A stretch of 64,000 bases of DNA, from the NCBI GenBank assembly GCA_020726505.1, contig JAHLEZ010000003.1, positions 4,092,001-4,156,000 of the forward strand. The letters run 5' to 3'. The position numbers and the translations under genes were made by a program. Numbering within the stretch: position 1 is the stretch's first letter; the number at the start of each line of letters is the position of its first letter. This document shows positions 21,907-31,197 of this stretch, one piece after another. The DNA comes from Leptodontidium sp. MPI-SDFR-AT-0119. Lineage: Eukaryota > Ascomycota > Leotiomycetes > Helotiales > Leptodontidiaceae. The notes beneath the pieces were generated by a model. It had not been told where the DNA came from. It was given only the letters and a program-made list of their open reading frames with translations, and searched no databases.

Positions 21907-23060
21907 GTGTGACGCGATACGTTGCAGCTTTGCTCCATCAAGGAGACGTCTTGCCTGCTCGATGTCTCTGGATTCTTGGCGGTTTTCGATGGATAGATAC
22001 AGAATCCCGTGGGAAACGTGGACTTTTGATATTGAGGGAGGAGTGAGTAGATAAAGGAAGGGAGGGGGTCTTTGCATAGAGGCCTCACGCATGGTTTTTC
22101 CCCCATTCCATTCCATTCCATGCATTTCAGTTGGTTGCGTGTTCCCTCAGCCCGTCCGTCCGCTCTCTTGCATGGTATGGTCATAGAATGCGGCTTTGTT
22201 TGTTTGTTAGTTGGTTTGGTTGGTTGTTTGATGCAAAGCGAGGATAACGGGGCGGGATTTCTTCCTACTTTTTCGTACCCTTTGGTCTGCTGAAGGCAGA
22301 GAGATAGATAGATAGGAAGGTTAATTGTGCGAGTTAAACGATATCCATTTTATGAGATGACATTATCTTGAACGTTCAGCCTGGGCTATATATAAGCTAT
22401 AAGCAGGAAGAAGAACTAATAAGCGGACTGGATAAAGTGGATTAATTGCCTACCTACTGCTGAGGGAAAGGAAATGAGGGAGGGAGCTAGGGGAGGGAGT
22501 GGTTTATTTCCTTTAATTACCTTAAGCGACTTGTTTTTAATTTGTGTTTACGAAGAACAACAACTAGGGAGTGATGGAGGAAGGGATTATCCCCTTCCTG
22601 CGGCATTTCGCTTGCACCTTTTAGCGCCTTGGCAGGCAAATCCCCCACCAAAATTTGAGGGCATCATGAATCAATTTTCCTATTCTTGTGTCCCGTATGG
22701 GGTTAGTAAGCTTGCTGCTCTTGCTCGGCGCTAATCTACCTAGTACTTTACTTATAGTATAAGTTAGTTTAATATAGATACTCTTAAGAGTACTTCAAAT
22801 TGTGACGACCCTCTTTTGTTTCAGCTGTGGCGTTGGCTGCTGTTGCTTGGCAAGGTAGGGTGACGTCTTAATTTTTCTTTTCACTTGCACCAGAACATCT
22901 TCGGTTCATATTTTATCTATGCTCGGTAGATATCAGGAATCTGACAGCATGTTTCAACTCCTCAGACTAACATTTGCATTTGAGTTACAGCACTATGGGT
23001 AAGAAGTGTCGATTTTCACATGATCGGAGATCCCAAAGGAAATATTTCAAAGCAGCGTCT
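21907..23060. other. Intergenic region, no gene recognised
   Basis: 3' flanks of two convergent genes. Contains CCATT repeats near 22104-22120 and AT-rich sequence around 22740-22800. Short ORFs without features. Confidence 0.5.
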
Positions 23061-24911
23061 CTAACTAGGAGTCAATACGAAACCTTCTTGTTCCCTTACC
23101 TGGTCACCACCTGTAGCCAATTCCCAGATCATGACCGTCCTATCGGCCGATGCAGACGCGAGCACTTTACTATCTGGTGAGAAAGCAACAGCCGTAACCC
23201 AATGCCAATGGCCCTCAAATATACCGCAGGCTGCCCCAGTGGCCGAGTCCCAAAGCCTGATAGTCTTATCATATGACGCAGACGCAATCAATTTCCCATC
23301 CGGAGAGAAGGCGACGTCCCTGATTATGTGGGAATGGCCCCTAAGTGTACCACAAGCCTTCCCCGTGGCCGAGTCCCAAAGCATGAGCGTCTTATCATGG
23401 GATCCAGACGCAATCAAATTGCCATTTGGGGAGAAAGCAACAGCCTTAGCCCAATTCGAATGGCCCTCGAGAACGTGACGAACTTTTCGGGTAACCGAGT
23501 CCCAGATCCTAACTGTCTTGTCTTCCGATCCAGACGCAATAAGCTTGCCGTCCGGCGAGAAGGCAACGTGCGAAACCCAACCATAATGGCCACTAAGCGT
23601 GCCGCACGCCTCCCCCGTGGCCGAGTCCCAAATCCTAACTGTCCTATCATGCGATGCAGAAGCAACGACCTTGCTGTCTGGCGAGAAGGCGACAGCTCTA
23701 AGACTACCCTCATGGCCCTCAAGTATCCTGCACTCTCCTGTAACCGAGTCCCAGAGCCTAACTGTCCTATCGCCCGATGCGGATGCAATAAGTTTGCCGT
23801 CAGGCGAAAAGGCGACACCTAGCACGGCACCCGAATGGCCTATAAGCGTACGGCAGGCTTCCCCAGTAGGCAAGTCCCAAAGTTTGATCGTTCTATCTGC
23901 TGATGCAGACGCAAGGATCTTATTGTCCGGAGAGAAGGCGATGCCCAGGACCATATCCGAATGCCCCCCGACTCTTCTTACTACCTTCCAGTATTTCTGA
24001 ATCGGTAGTCCTGGTGTTGATAACGTTACTGGTGCCGTGGACAAAACATTATGGTGCCCTGAAAGATTTTAGTTAGTGCTTCACTCTTCAATTCCTCTTC
24101 AGGTATCTAGAGAGCTACTAAAGATAGCATGTCAAAACTTACTCTTAGCATGCTTATCAATCTCATAATAGAGCCTAAAAATGGCCTCTTCCTTCCCCTC
24201 ACCATAAATAAGGGGCATAGAAATATCGAAAATACCAAGCAGAGAATATGCCATATCCTCTTCATGCTTAGTGTGCCGCTTATCAGCCCACGAAGCCCGC
24301 TGAGCAACAGAGAACTCGGATAGAGGACTGCCCTGAAGAGCATTAAGAGAGACTCCTGTTATCTCGTGAATTTGCTGCTCAAGTGATTTTTTATCGCCTA
24401 GTCGTTTCCCCTCTTTGGAGAAAAACTCTACCATTGTCGGCGCAACGAGCTCTTGAAGTGTCCAGCCCCGAGTGAACCATCGACTTCTCCGAAAAGCTGT
24501 CTCCCACGTAGATTGGGCGTACTGATCGGATTCGGACTGGGAGTCCTGATTGTCTGCACCAAAGCCAACATCCGAAAGATAGACATAACACCTAGCCGCC
24601 GCACGATACCAACGAAACATAGAATTAATAGCCTTCGACAGCTCCGCATTATCTGATTTGTCGATACAGCACGTATCGATCCAGAAATACTTCAGGCCGT
24701 CTCTTGCAGCCTGTTCTCCGCAAAACTGTAACTTTTCGTACCCAGGCTTGTTCTTGCCTGTACCTGCAATCAGATCATTAAACGTGACTTCGTCGCTATC
24801 TTCTCCCCAGGTATGAGAGAGTATCGCATAGGGAGGAATGGCATCCGCAGAATATTCTGTCAGGCTGAAATTGTCAAACTGGCCAGATGTTTTGGCCGCT
24901 AAAATTCGCAT
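23061..24911 (-). CDS. HET-domain protein fused to a seven-bladed WD40 propeller
   Basis: Exons 24911-24143 and 24058-23061 are joined by an 84-nt intron with good GTAAGT/TTTCAG signals and consistent phase, giving 588 aa. The first exon holds a full HET domain, the cell-death effector of fungal non-self recognition. Its motifs are YAILSHTWGED, YFWIDTCCIDKSDNAELSKA, RSRWFTRGWTLQELVAP, and the downstream YSLLGIFDISMPLIYGEGK. The second exon encodes seven WD40 repeats of about 42 residues (GH...VAFSPDGKLIASAS...DKTVRIWDS). In known allorecognition proteins such as HET-E and HET-D a NACHT domain separates these modules. Here only about 25 linker residues do. Repeats differ mostly just after each GH dipeptide. 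Joining rests on the splice prediction. Two separate genes is the alternative. Confidence 0.85.
23118..23966 (-). repeat. Seven tandem WD40-encoding repeats of high similarity
   Basis: Units of about 126 nt begin at GHSDMV, GHSGAV, GHEGSL, GHYGWV, GHSNWA, GHSHII and GHWHWV. Most of each unit (AFSPDGKLIASASxDKT and RIWDSATG) is nearly constant, while the six residues after GH vary in every copy. Confidence 0.88.
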
Positions 24912-25452
24912 GATCGTGCTTGGATCTGAATATTGCTAAAAGATAGAATTTCTCTTGAAAGACGTAGATATAGAAACTTAGCTCGTTTGCTAAAGACCCT
25001 AGGCGTAGCTGTCTGCAATTCGTGTAGATGCGAGGTAGCCTTATACTACGAGCCTCCTCTAGCCAAGGCCAAGGATTACGTTGCCAACTGTAATATATAT
25101 ATATATTACTAAGCAGCCGAGAATGTGTGTAACAATCTATGCTAAAAAATCTTGGTCACGTGAAAGGCGCTGATTGGTTGCTCCGGCGTGCTCACCCTCG
25201 GTTCAGGTTAAAGCAGCAGTTGCTGACGTTCGCAGACTAAAAACGGAACAAGCGAAAGGGAAAATTAATACTGAGTCTAGGGGTATTCAGACTCAAATCA
25301 CAACATCTCTATTCTAAGCTATGATACCGGGCAAAACAGTTACTATACTTACAAAGCGAGACCATACAGACTTTACAGCCAAATATTGATATTTTTCTTT
25401 ATCCAGATCCGGTTATATTTGGTGGGATATTCATCGAAAGCTTCCTCATAAC

Positions 25453-25652
25453 TGTGACGGTTGGGAGCGCCTAGAGCCTCATTTCCGGTATGCCAGCTAA
25501 CCGAGCTTTACCGAGATTAATTAGCCCCATAGCGCTCCCCCTTTGTATATAAAGCTCTTCTCTCCTTACCTTCTTTCCTACCTAGTTGTAGATTCTAAGA
25601 GACTCTTGTTATCTTCATATGTCTGGTATTGATATGTGAGGCCGCTGTCACA
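25453..25652. repeat. Candidate solo LTR (TGTGAC...GTCACA)
   Basis: This stretch of about 200 bp begins TGTGACGG and ends GCTGTCACA, giving a short terminal inverted repeat of the kind seen in LTRs. It contains a TATA-like GTATATAAAG about 60% of the way in. No flanking 5-bp target duplication is evident and no internal retrotransposon region is nearby, so this stays tentative. Confidence 0.3.
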
Positions 25653-25964
25653 CGTGATTGCTGTCTTTACAGAGCAAGCGTCACAGGATCTGTGAAATCT
25701 ACCAGAACTTATTGCATCGCTTTTGATGGCATTTTAAATGTAGAATAATGATAATTATTTAGTTTGTTTACATGTTTATTTACCTTCACTTTAGTGAGGC
25801 AGCCGCCAAGACGCTAAAAGGTGCTCTACCGCACGAAGGGATAAGTAATTTTTTTGTTTGCAGATTCTGAATTCATACCCAAAGACCTTTTGTTTTTCTT
25901 GGACACATCACATATTTAAGTTATTTTATAGCTGGATTGATTGATCCTAGGTTGGTTGGTAAAA

Positions 25965-25988
25965 ATATATATATATATATATATATAT
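25965..25988. repeat. (AT)n microsatellite
   Basis: About 12 uninterrupted AT dinucleotides. Confidence 0.9.
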
Positions 25989-26799
25989 TTTGAAGTGCCT
26001 GCCGTGCTGTTGTACGGGCATGACATAGTAATAAGTAGGGATGACACACCAAAAGTATAACATGAATCTTGAGATTGTGATTATTTTTCCTTTTTTTTGT
26101 TCATTTTGTCTGTCTTCTGCTCTACTTCGCTTACTACCTCTTATTTCTTTCCTTTCTTTCCTACTGAACAGATACACATACACATACAGTACTGTTTGTT
26201 TACTTGCGACTATCCAACAGATCGCTCTCTTTTCCACCATCCTATCCTATCCTACCCCCGTATCTCCTCCATTCTTTCCATCCTTCCCGCCCCATCTCAG
26301 GAATCCTCCAAGCCGAGCCAGACCCGGATAAACTCTTTCACGCGCCTGCTCTCTCCATCCCATCTCCCATGTATGCGACTCGACGCCTGGTATATCTGCA
26401 AGTAAGGGGGTATCGTGAAGTAAGTGTACAAACAAAAGAAAACATAGAAGTAAAAGCCGAAAGGTAGCGACGTGCATGCGTGTCTTATCGCGGCAGCAGG
26501 TAAGTAGACAATATGAATAGATCGATGGATCGTTCTCTCTCTCCCTCCCTCCCAATTCCCTTGAATCCCGCCCAAAGGAACCCATCCAACGCCTCTTTCC
26601 ATGCAGGGGATCCCTTAATAAGAACTCCAATCCCAAAAGAACACCTAAATGAATGGAGCGAAAACGCGACCCTCGTCCAAAAAAAAAGTGTAGACATAGG
26701 AAAGTGTGTCGTTCTGTTGAGTGGTGTGTGTTGTGAGGGATCGTTTGTTTCCGTTTCGTAATCGTACAAGTACAACGCTCCCTCCCTCTATTCCCCTTA

Positions 26800-29016
26800 T
26801 TACGGCTCTAAGTCAAAGGATGCAAAGGAACTCGAAATTTGCTCTCTCTGAGCACCGTCGAGTTCTATCCCGCTATCCCTGTCATCTCTCCCCTGGCTGG
26901 CCCATGTCGAAGCCGTACCATTCGCTGCAGCTTTCCTCGCTTCGCGAAGCATCCTCGCACCAATGTCACTCATGCCTTCGTTATCGGCATCATCGGCGCC
27001 TTCAACTTCATCTGGGGCCAGGACTCGGCCGCCGAGCTCGACATCACTGACCCGCACATGATATTCGAGAGCTTTCTTGCCTTCGTTGATGAGTTCCTCT
27101 GTCCAACCGAGACAGCGCTTGAGACTTTGATTCATCTTCTGGCTGTCGATGAGTAGTTGTTGGTGCTTGGTTAGGTCTAGTTGGAGACGTTTCTCGTCTC
27201 GCTTTCTGTGCCGGAGATCACTCTCCTCCATGGCACTTGGGCTCAATGAGCCCTCGTCTGAAGTCTCTTCCTCCGACTCCGTCTCATCAAGCTCCTCTTC
27301 CTCGCTCATATCCGAGAGATCAAATCCATCGGCACCATCCAAACCAATAATACTATCTGTTGAGGTACGGATAGAAGCCGACGTCGCAATAGACAATCGT
27401 CCAGAGCGACTGAGTCGTCTATACCTTCGTAGTTCGGCGGTTTGTTTCCTCATTTCCCTCTCCAGCGTCCGGTTGATAGCTGCCAGTGACGAATTCGTGA
27501 TCTCCAAATCCAAGACCTTCCGTTCTCGCCGAGCATTGGCAGCCAGCTCATTCAATTCGTCAATAGAGTGACCTGTTTTGACCGGGCTCAGTCTCGGGCT
27601 TCGAAACCCTGCGGCTAATCCACCATCTTTAGGCGTTTCTTCCGGCGCCTCCTCTGGGGTAGACAGTGGAACTGAAGTTGTAACTAAATTCATTGGTGAT
27701 CCAGGCGCCGAGGAGTCGTACGAGCCGCCTGAAATCTTCCGTACAGGAGGTGGAAGTTTGCCATCTGCCGAACTTACACTCGATGACCTTCCATGGCTCA
27801 ATTTTTGCCCAGCTTCGATACTAGCCCTGCGTGCCGACACGATACTATTCGTCGATTGCCCCCTTCCTAATGTTTGTGGCCGAGGTGTAACTGGTGATGG
27901 TAGTGGGGGCGTGCTTCGAATTGAGGATATAGAGGCATATTGGTTGAGTTTTGACGGAGACGACGGCCTTTGAGGAGGAGATGTTGTGCTAGAAGTCGGT
28001 GTTCCTAGTCGAGGTGATGCCATTCGAGATGTAGAAGAAACAACAGAGCTCGGCCTAGGTGGTGGAAGGTACGGTGTGGCCTGGAGATCCGGGGTTCCAT
28101 TTGCATGAAAGAACTTTGGCTGTGATCTTTCCTCCCCAACTGCTGAGCCCACCGCAGATGTACTTGAACTCTGTGGCCGATTTGGAATAGTCTCCCCATT
28201 TGCGTAGAAGAAATTAGATGAGCCCTTGGTCTGTAGTGGCGGTCTGGATGGTTGGACCACCGTCTTTGCTTCACTAGCAAAGAAGAATTTGGAGTCCGCC
28301 GAACCATTCTGCCCTTTCGACTGACCTATGTCTGATGGCGAAGGACTGAATGATACAGTTGGGCGCTTGAGTACATCTTTGTCGATTCCCGCAATCCCAA
28401 GTCCAGATCCGTATGTGGGTGGGGTGTCTGCCCCTCGAATCGAGTCATTCTGGGAGATCTGTGTCCCATTAGGAGTACCCGTAGGCGTCGAGTTGGGACT
28501 CTCCACCCGTACCCTTCGCGGTCCTGATCTCGGGGTTATGTTATGGCTGAGGAATGTTGAGACAGGAGTTGGGACATCCTCCTTTCCCACGGGTGTTGTA
28601 TTGACATCTGATCGCGCAGGCCTACGCGACGACGACGACCCGACATTGGACGGATTGGAGCCAGCGACTCTTGGGGTCAATGGCGTTCGATTGGCAGTCT
28701 TCGTCGAGGCACTGAGGGTCGGCATGAGCGGTCTCGAGGCATTGTGTTTATCGTATGGGGGCATATTATTCGGATTGCCTTTTGTCAAGGGGGGAACTCG
28801 CATTATGGCATTGCCGTCTCTGGATTGGAGAGGCGGACGGTGAGGAGGTCTCGATGGCCGCTGTCGAGTCGGGGTGGCATTTGCGGATGTGATGGTGGAA
28901 TTGTAGGTGTTCGCATTTGTGTTGTTGGAGTTGGTGGAATTGGAATCTGGACTGCCGCCGCTTGTTGTTTGGAGGTTCTTGGAGCGAGCGGCTACCCCCA
29001 AAATCGTCGCCCGCAT
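26800..29016 (-). CDS. Large low-complexity protein with C-terminal coiled coil (738 aa)
   Basis: This single open frame starts at the first true ATG (29016); codons further upstream in frame begin with GTG. The N-terminal 450 residues are Ser/Thr/Pro/Asn-rich and probably disordered. They contain three spaced copies of a short motif, KFFFASE, NFFYANG and KFFHANG. From about residue 490 there is a charged helical region (DELNELAANARRERKVLDLE, then INRTLEREMRKQTAELRRYR) that should form a coiled coil. An acidic block (MSEEEELDETESEEETSDEG) and another helical stretch (LQLDLTKHQQLLIDSQKMNQ) follow. The style resembles cytoskeletal or cell-cortex scaffold proteins of filamentous fungi, but I do not recognise the family and assign no function. 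Confidence 0.8.
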   Translation of the reverse strand: MRATILGVAARSKNLQTTSGGSPDSNSTNSNNTNANTYNSTITSANATPTRQRPSRPPHRPPLQSRDGNAIMRVPPLTKGNPNNMPPYDKHNASRPLMPTLSASTKTANRTPLTPRVAGSNPSNVGSSSSRRPARSDVNTTPVGKEDVPTPVSTFLSHNITPRSGPRRVRVESPNSTPTGTPNGTQISQNDSIRGADTPPTYGSGLGIAGIDKDVLKRPTVSFSPSPSDIGQSKGQNGSADSKFFFASEAKTVVQPSRPPLQTKGSSNFFYANGETIPNRPQSSSTSAVGSAVGEERSQPKFFHANGTPDLQATPYLPPPRPSSVVSSTSRMASPRLGTPTSSTTSPPQRPSSPSKLNQYASISSIRSTPPLPSPVTPRPQTLGRGQSTNSIVSARRASIEAGQKLSHGRSSSVSSADGKLPPPVRKISGGSYDSSAPGSPMNLVTTSVPLSTPEEAPEETPKDGGLAAGFRSPRLSPVKTGHSIDELNELAANARRERKVLDLEITNSSLAAINRTLEREMRKQTAELRRYRRLSRSGRLSIATSASIRTSTDSIIGLDGADGFDLSDMSEEEELDETESEEETSDEGSLSPSAMEESDLRHRKRDEKRLQLDLTKHQQLLIDSQKMNQSLKRCLGWTEELINEGKKALEYHVRVSDVELGGRVLAPDEVEGADDADNEGMSDIGARMLREARKAAANGTASTWASQGRDDRDSGIELDGAQREQISSSFASFDLEP

Positions 29017-29884
29017 GCTGGAGCGAGTGCCGTGTTGCAGTGAGTGCAGTGCAGTGCAGCACAAGCACCGAAAACGCACCAACACCGTTGGAAAAAGCTC
29101 CGAAGCACGTTCACGTACCTGTGAATTGATGTTGTGTTACTGACTCATGCCACGCCGAATGATAGATGTGACAAATTATGAAGTTAGACAAGTACAAGTA
29201 CAGGACATGAAACTGGTTGAATGTCTGAATTTGAATTTGGGACATTCAGCAGGAGAGGCGCTGGCAAACAGAGGAGAGGGGAAGATTGATATGATATGAT
29301 ATGTTATCCGCGCTGCAAATCCATCCATCATAACACAACCACCAAGTCATAGTCGACTAACACTATTGTTGTTTACTTTCCATGGCCCCGCGTGCTTATT
29401 TTTCTTTTCTTGTGTCCTGTCCTGTCAATAGCAGGTCCGGAGTATTAAATGTTTGCCTTCTATGCAGCCAGGCATTGGACAGAGCAAGCCTGGGAAGCCC
29501 CAAGCCAGCTCTGCCGGAGACTCTGCCCCTCTATCGTCCTGCACGACTTTGATGAGATTCATGCGAAACAACAACAGCAAGGGCAGCAACCACACAGACG
29601 CGGCCTGATAGATCACAGCGCGTCATTCTTGTCCTCGGTCCCCTGTTTGGAAAGTCAAAACAGACGAGAAGATCACAGGGAATCCTAGTCGTCGCGGAGG
29701 CGGAAGACGGCTAGCAGAAGCAGGGTGGGTGGTGGTGGTGGTGGTGGTGTCACGACGCAGCCGACGACCGGATCGTATTTTCTGACAGCAACTACAGTAC
29801 CCATCCATCCCACCACTACCTAACCACCCAAGCAAGGTACCGACGACTGTAACAACACTCGACAATCTCGTCGCGCTCCACACT
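29017..29884. other. Divergent intergenic region
   Basis: 868 nt between two divergent genes. No gene recognised. A (GGT)n tract lies near 29726-29750. The right part is a CA/CT-rich leader of the cytochrome b5-domain gene. Confidence 0.5.
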
Positions 29885-30931
29885 ATGGTCCTACTAGGAC
29901 TCTCCATCCTCATCGCATCCGTCTCATTCCTCTGCTATCGTCATCCACCGACATCATGGTCATGTTTCCAATGGCTTCGCCCCTCCATCAAGGATGGCGC
30001 AAAGAAGCAGAGCGACTCTTTACTCCCTCAACGCCCTGAGAAGACCGTCGCAATCGCAGAGAAGGGAAGGGACTCGAATCCAAACCCAGTACCCATACCC
30101 ATACTCGCACCAGAAAAGAACGAGATCCAACTTCCAATAATCACCAAAGCGGACCCCCCAATAAGCAGCAACAATGCAAAAGCGGACTTCGATCGCAAAG
30201 CCATGCCGCCCCCTCCACCTCCCTTCAAGAAACAACTACCCCTGCGTAACCCACAAGCTCCAACAACACCAGCGCCAGTACCAACATTCAGCTTAGGCAA
30301 TGGGAATAGCGACGGACAAGACGAGGAGGAGGAAGAAGAGCCATCGGCGCCCTCATTCCCCGCCATGAACTCGGCGCAAAGAGCATCAGCGGGAATATCC
30401 GGGCCCCCAAGATTAAACGCCTACCCGCCCTCAAATCCAGGACTCATGGCACCACCAACGCGGTCTCCCCTCCCCAACCGCGGACCTCCAAGTACCTCCT
30501 CCCTCGCCCCTCCACCAACACACACATCCATCCCGACGAAACCACGCCGGAAAGTCCTCCTGACGCCAGGCCACTCCCCATTGGACTGGGCGCGCCTCTC
30601 CTCCTCCCCAACAGCAAACCTCCGCGGTCTCCCAGTAGACACGCCGTATATTCGCGTGCCGCCTAGTTTGCTGAAGCAGTATACCGGGCGGAAGGGGAAG
30701 GATGCGTGGACGGTGCTGGGCGGGAAGGTGTATAACATCACGCCGTACGTGCCGTACCATCCTGGGGGCGGGCCGGAACTGCTCAAGGCGGCGGGAAGGG
30801 ACGGTACGAAGTTGTTTGGGGAGGTGCATCCGTGGGTTAATTGGGAGGGCATGTTGGAGCCTTGTTTGGTGGGTGTTGCTGTTGAGGAGGGGGATAGGAG
30901 GGCGGAGAGTTCTTTGGAGGATATGGATTAG
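29885..30931 (+). CDS. Membrane-anchored cytochrome b5-like heme-binding protein (348 aa)
   Basis: This is a single-exon gene. Residues 1-20 (MVLLGLSILIASVSFLCYRH) form an N-terminal membrane anchor. A long Pro-rich, probably disordered linker follows (about residues 35-235, with a poly-Pro run PPPPPPF and an acidic run). The C-terminal 90 residues are a cytochrome b5 fold: LLKQYTGRKGKDAWTVLGGK, YNITPYVPYHPGG with the first heme His, and the second axial His in FGEVHPWVNWEGML. This order matches NCB5OR/Irc21-like fungal proteins that keep only the b5 part and lack the reductase. The HPGG core and VHPWVN are intact, so heme binding is expected. The redox partner is unknown. Confidence 0.88.
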   Translation: MVLLGLSILIASVSFLCYRHPPTSWSCFQWLRPSIKDGAKKQSDSLLPQRPEKTVAIAEKGRDSNPNPVPIPILAPEKNEIQLPIITKADPPISSNNAKADFDRKAMPPPPPPFKKQLPLRNPQAPTTPAPVPTFSLGNGNSDGQDEEEEEEPSAPSFPAMNSAQRASAGISGPPRLNAYPPSNPGLMAPPTRSPLPNRGPPSTSSLAPPPTHTSIPTKPRRKVLLTPGHSPLDWARLSSSPTANLRGLPVDTPYIRVPPSLLKQYTGRKGKDAWTVLGGKVYNITPYVPYHPGGGPELLKAAGRDGTKLFGEVHPWVNWEGMLEPCLVGVAVEEGDRRAESSLEDMD

Positions 30932-31197
30932 GAGAGCGGTTCTGTCAGTATTTGAGGACTTGGTTCACATATTTAGACATGTGCATATGGCGTTGGCGTT
31001 CAGGTCAATTTCAAGGACATGATGTGGAATTACATTGCATGGCATGGTATAGAATAGACATGGGCAAGCTAGAGAGAGCTACACGAGTCTACACCATAGA
31101 CGAGAAGACCAAATAGAAGATACCCATTTTCCTTCCCAATCATCCAGATACACGCTTAAACAAACGCCGATCCTTCGGTATCCTCCATATCATACCC

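Larger units (their letters stand above)
24912..26799. other. Gene-poor region upstream of the HET-WD40 gene
   Basis: No gene recognised. It has AT-rich tracts including (TA)n near 25092-25109 and (AT)n at 25965-25988, a candidate solo LTR (25453-25652), and CT-rich sequence at 26090-26330. Overlapping short ORFs at 26040-26780 are low-complexity and unlikely to be genes. Confidence 0.5.

Noticed and set aside
23131..24000. Several plus-strand ORFs with repeated sequence
   Set aside because: They are the reverse complement of the WD40 repeats. The repetition is inherited from the real gene.
24059..24142. Two separate genes (HET protein and WD40 protein)
   Set aside because: Less likely than one gene, because the interval has strong donor and acceptor sites, phase is kept, and the WD40 frame lacks a well-placed start of its own. 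Kept as the stated alternative.
27149..28843. Plus-strand ORFs of 131-171 aa
   Set aside because: They lie antisense within the 738-residue coiled-coil protein gene and have no features of their own.
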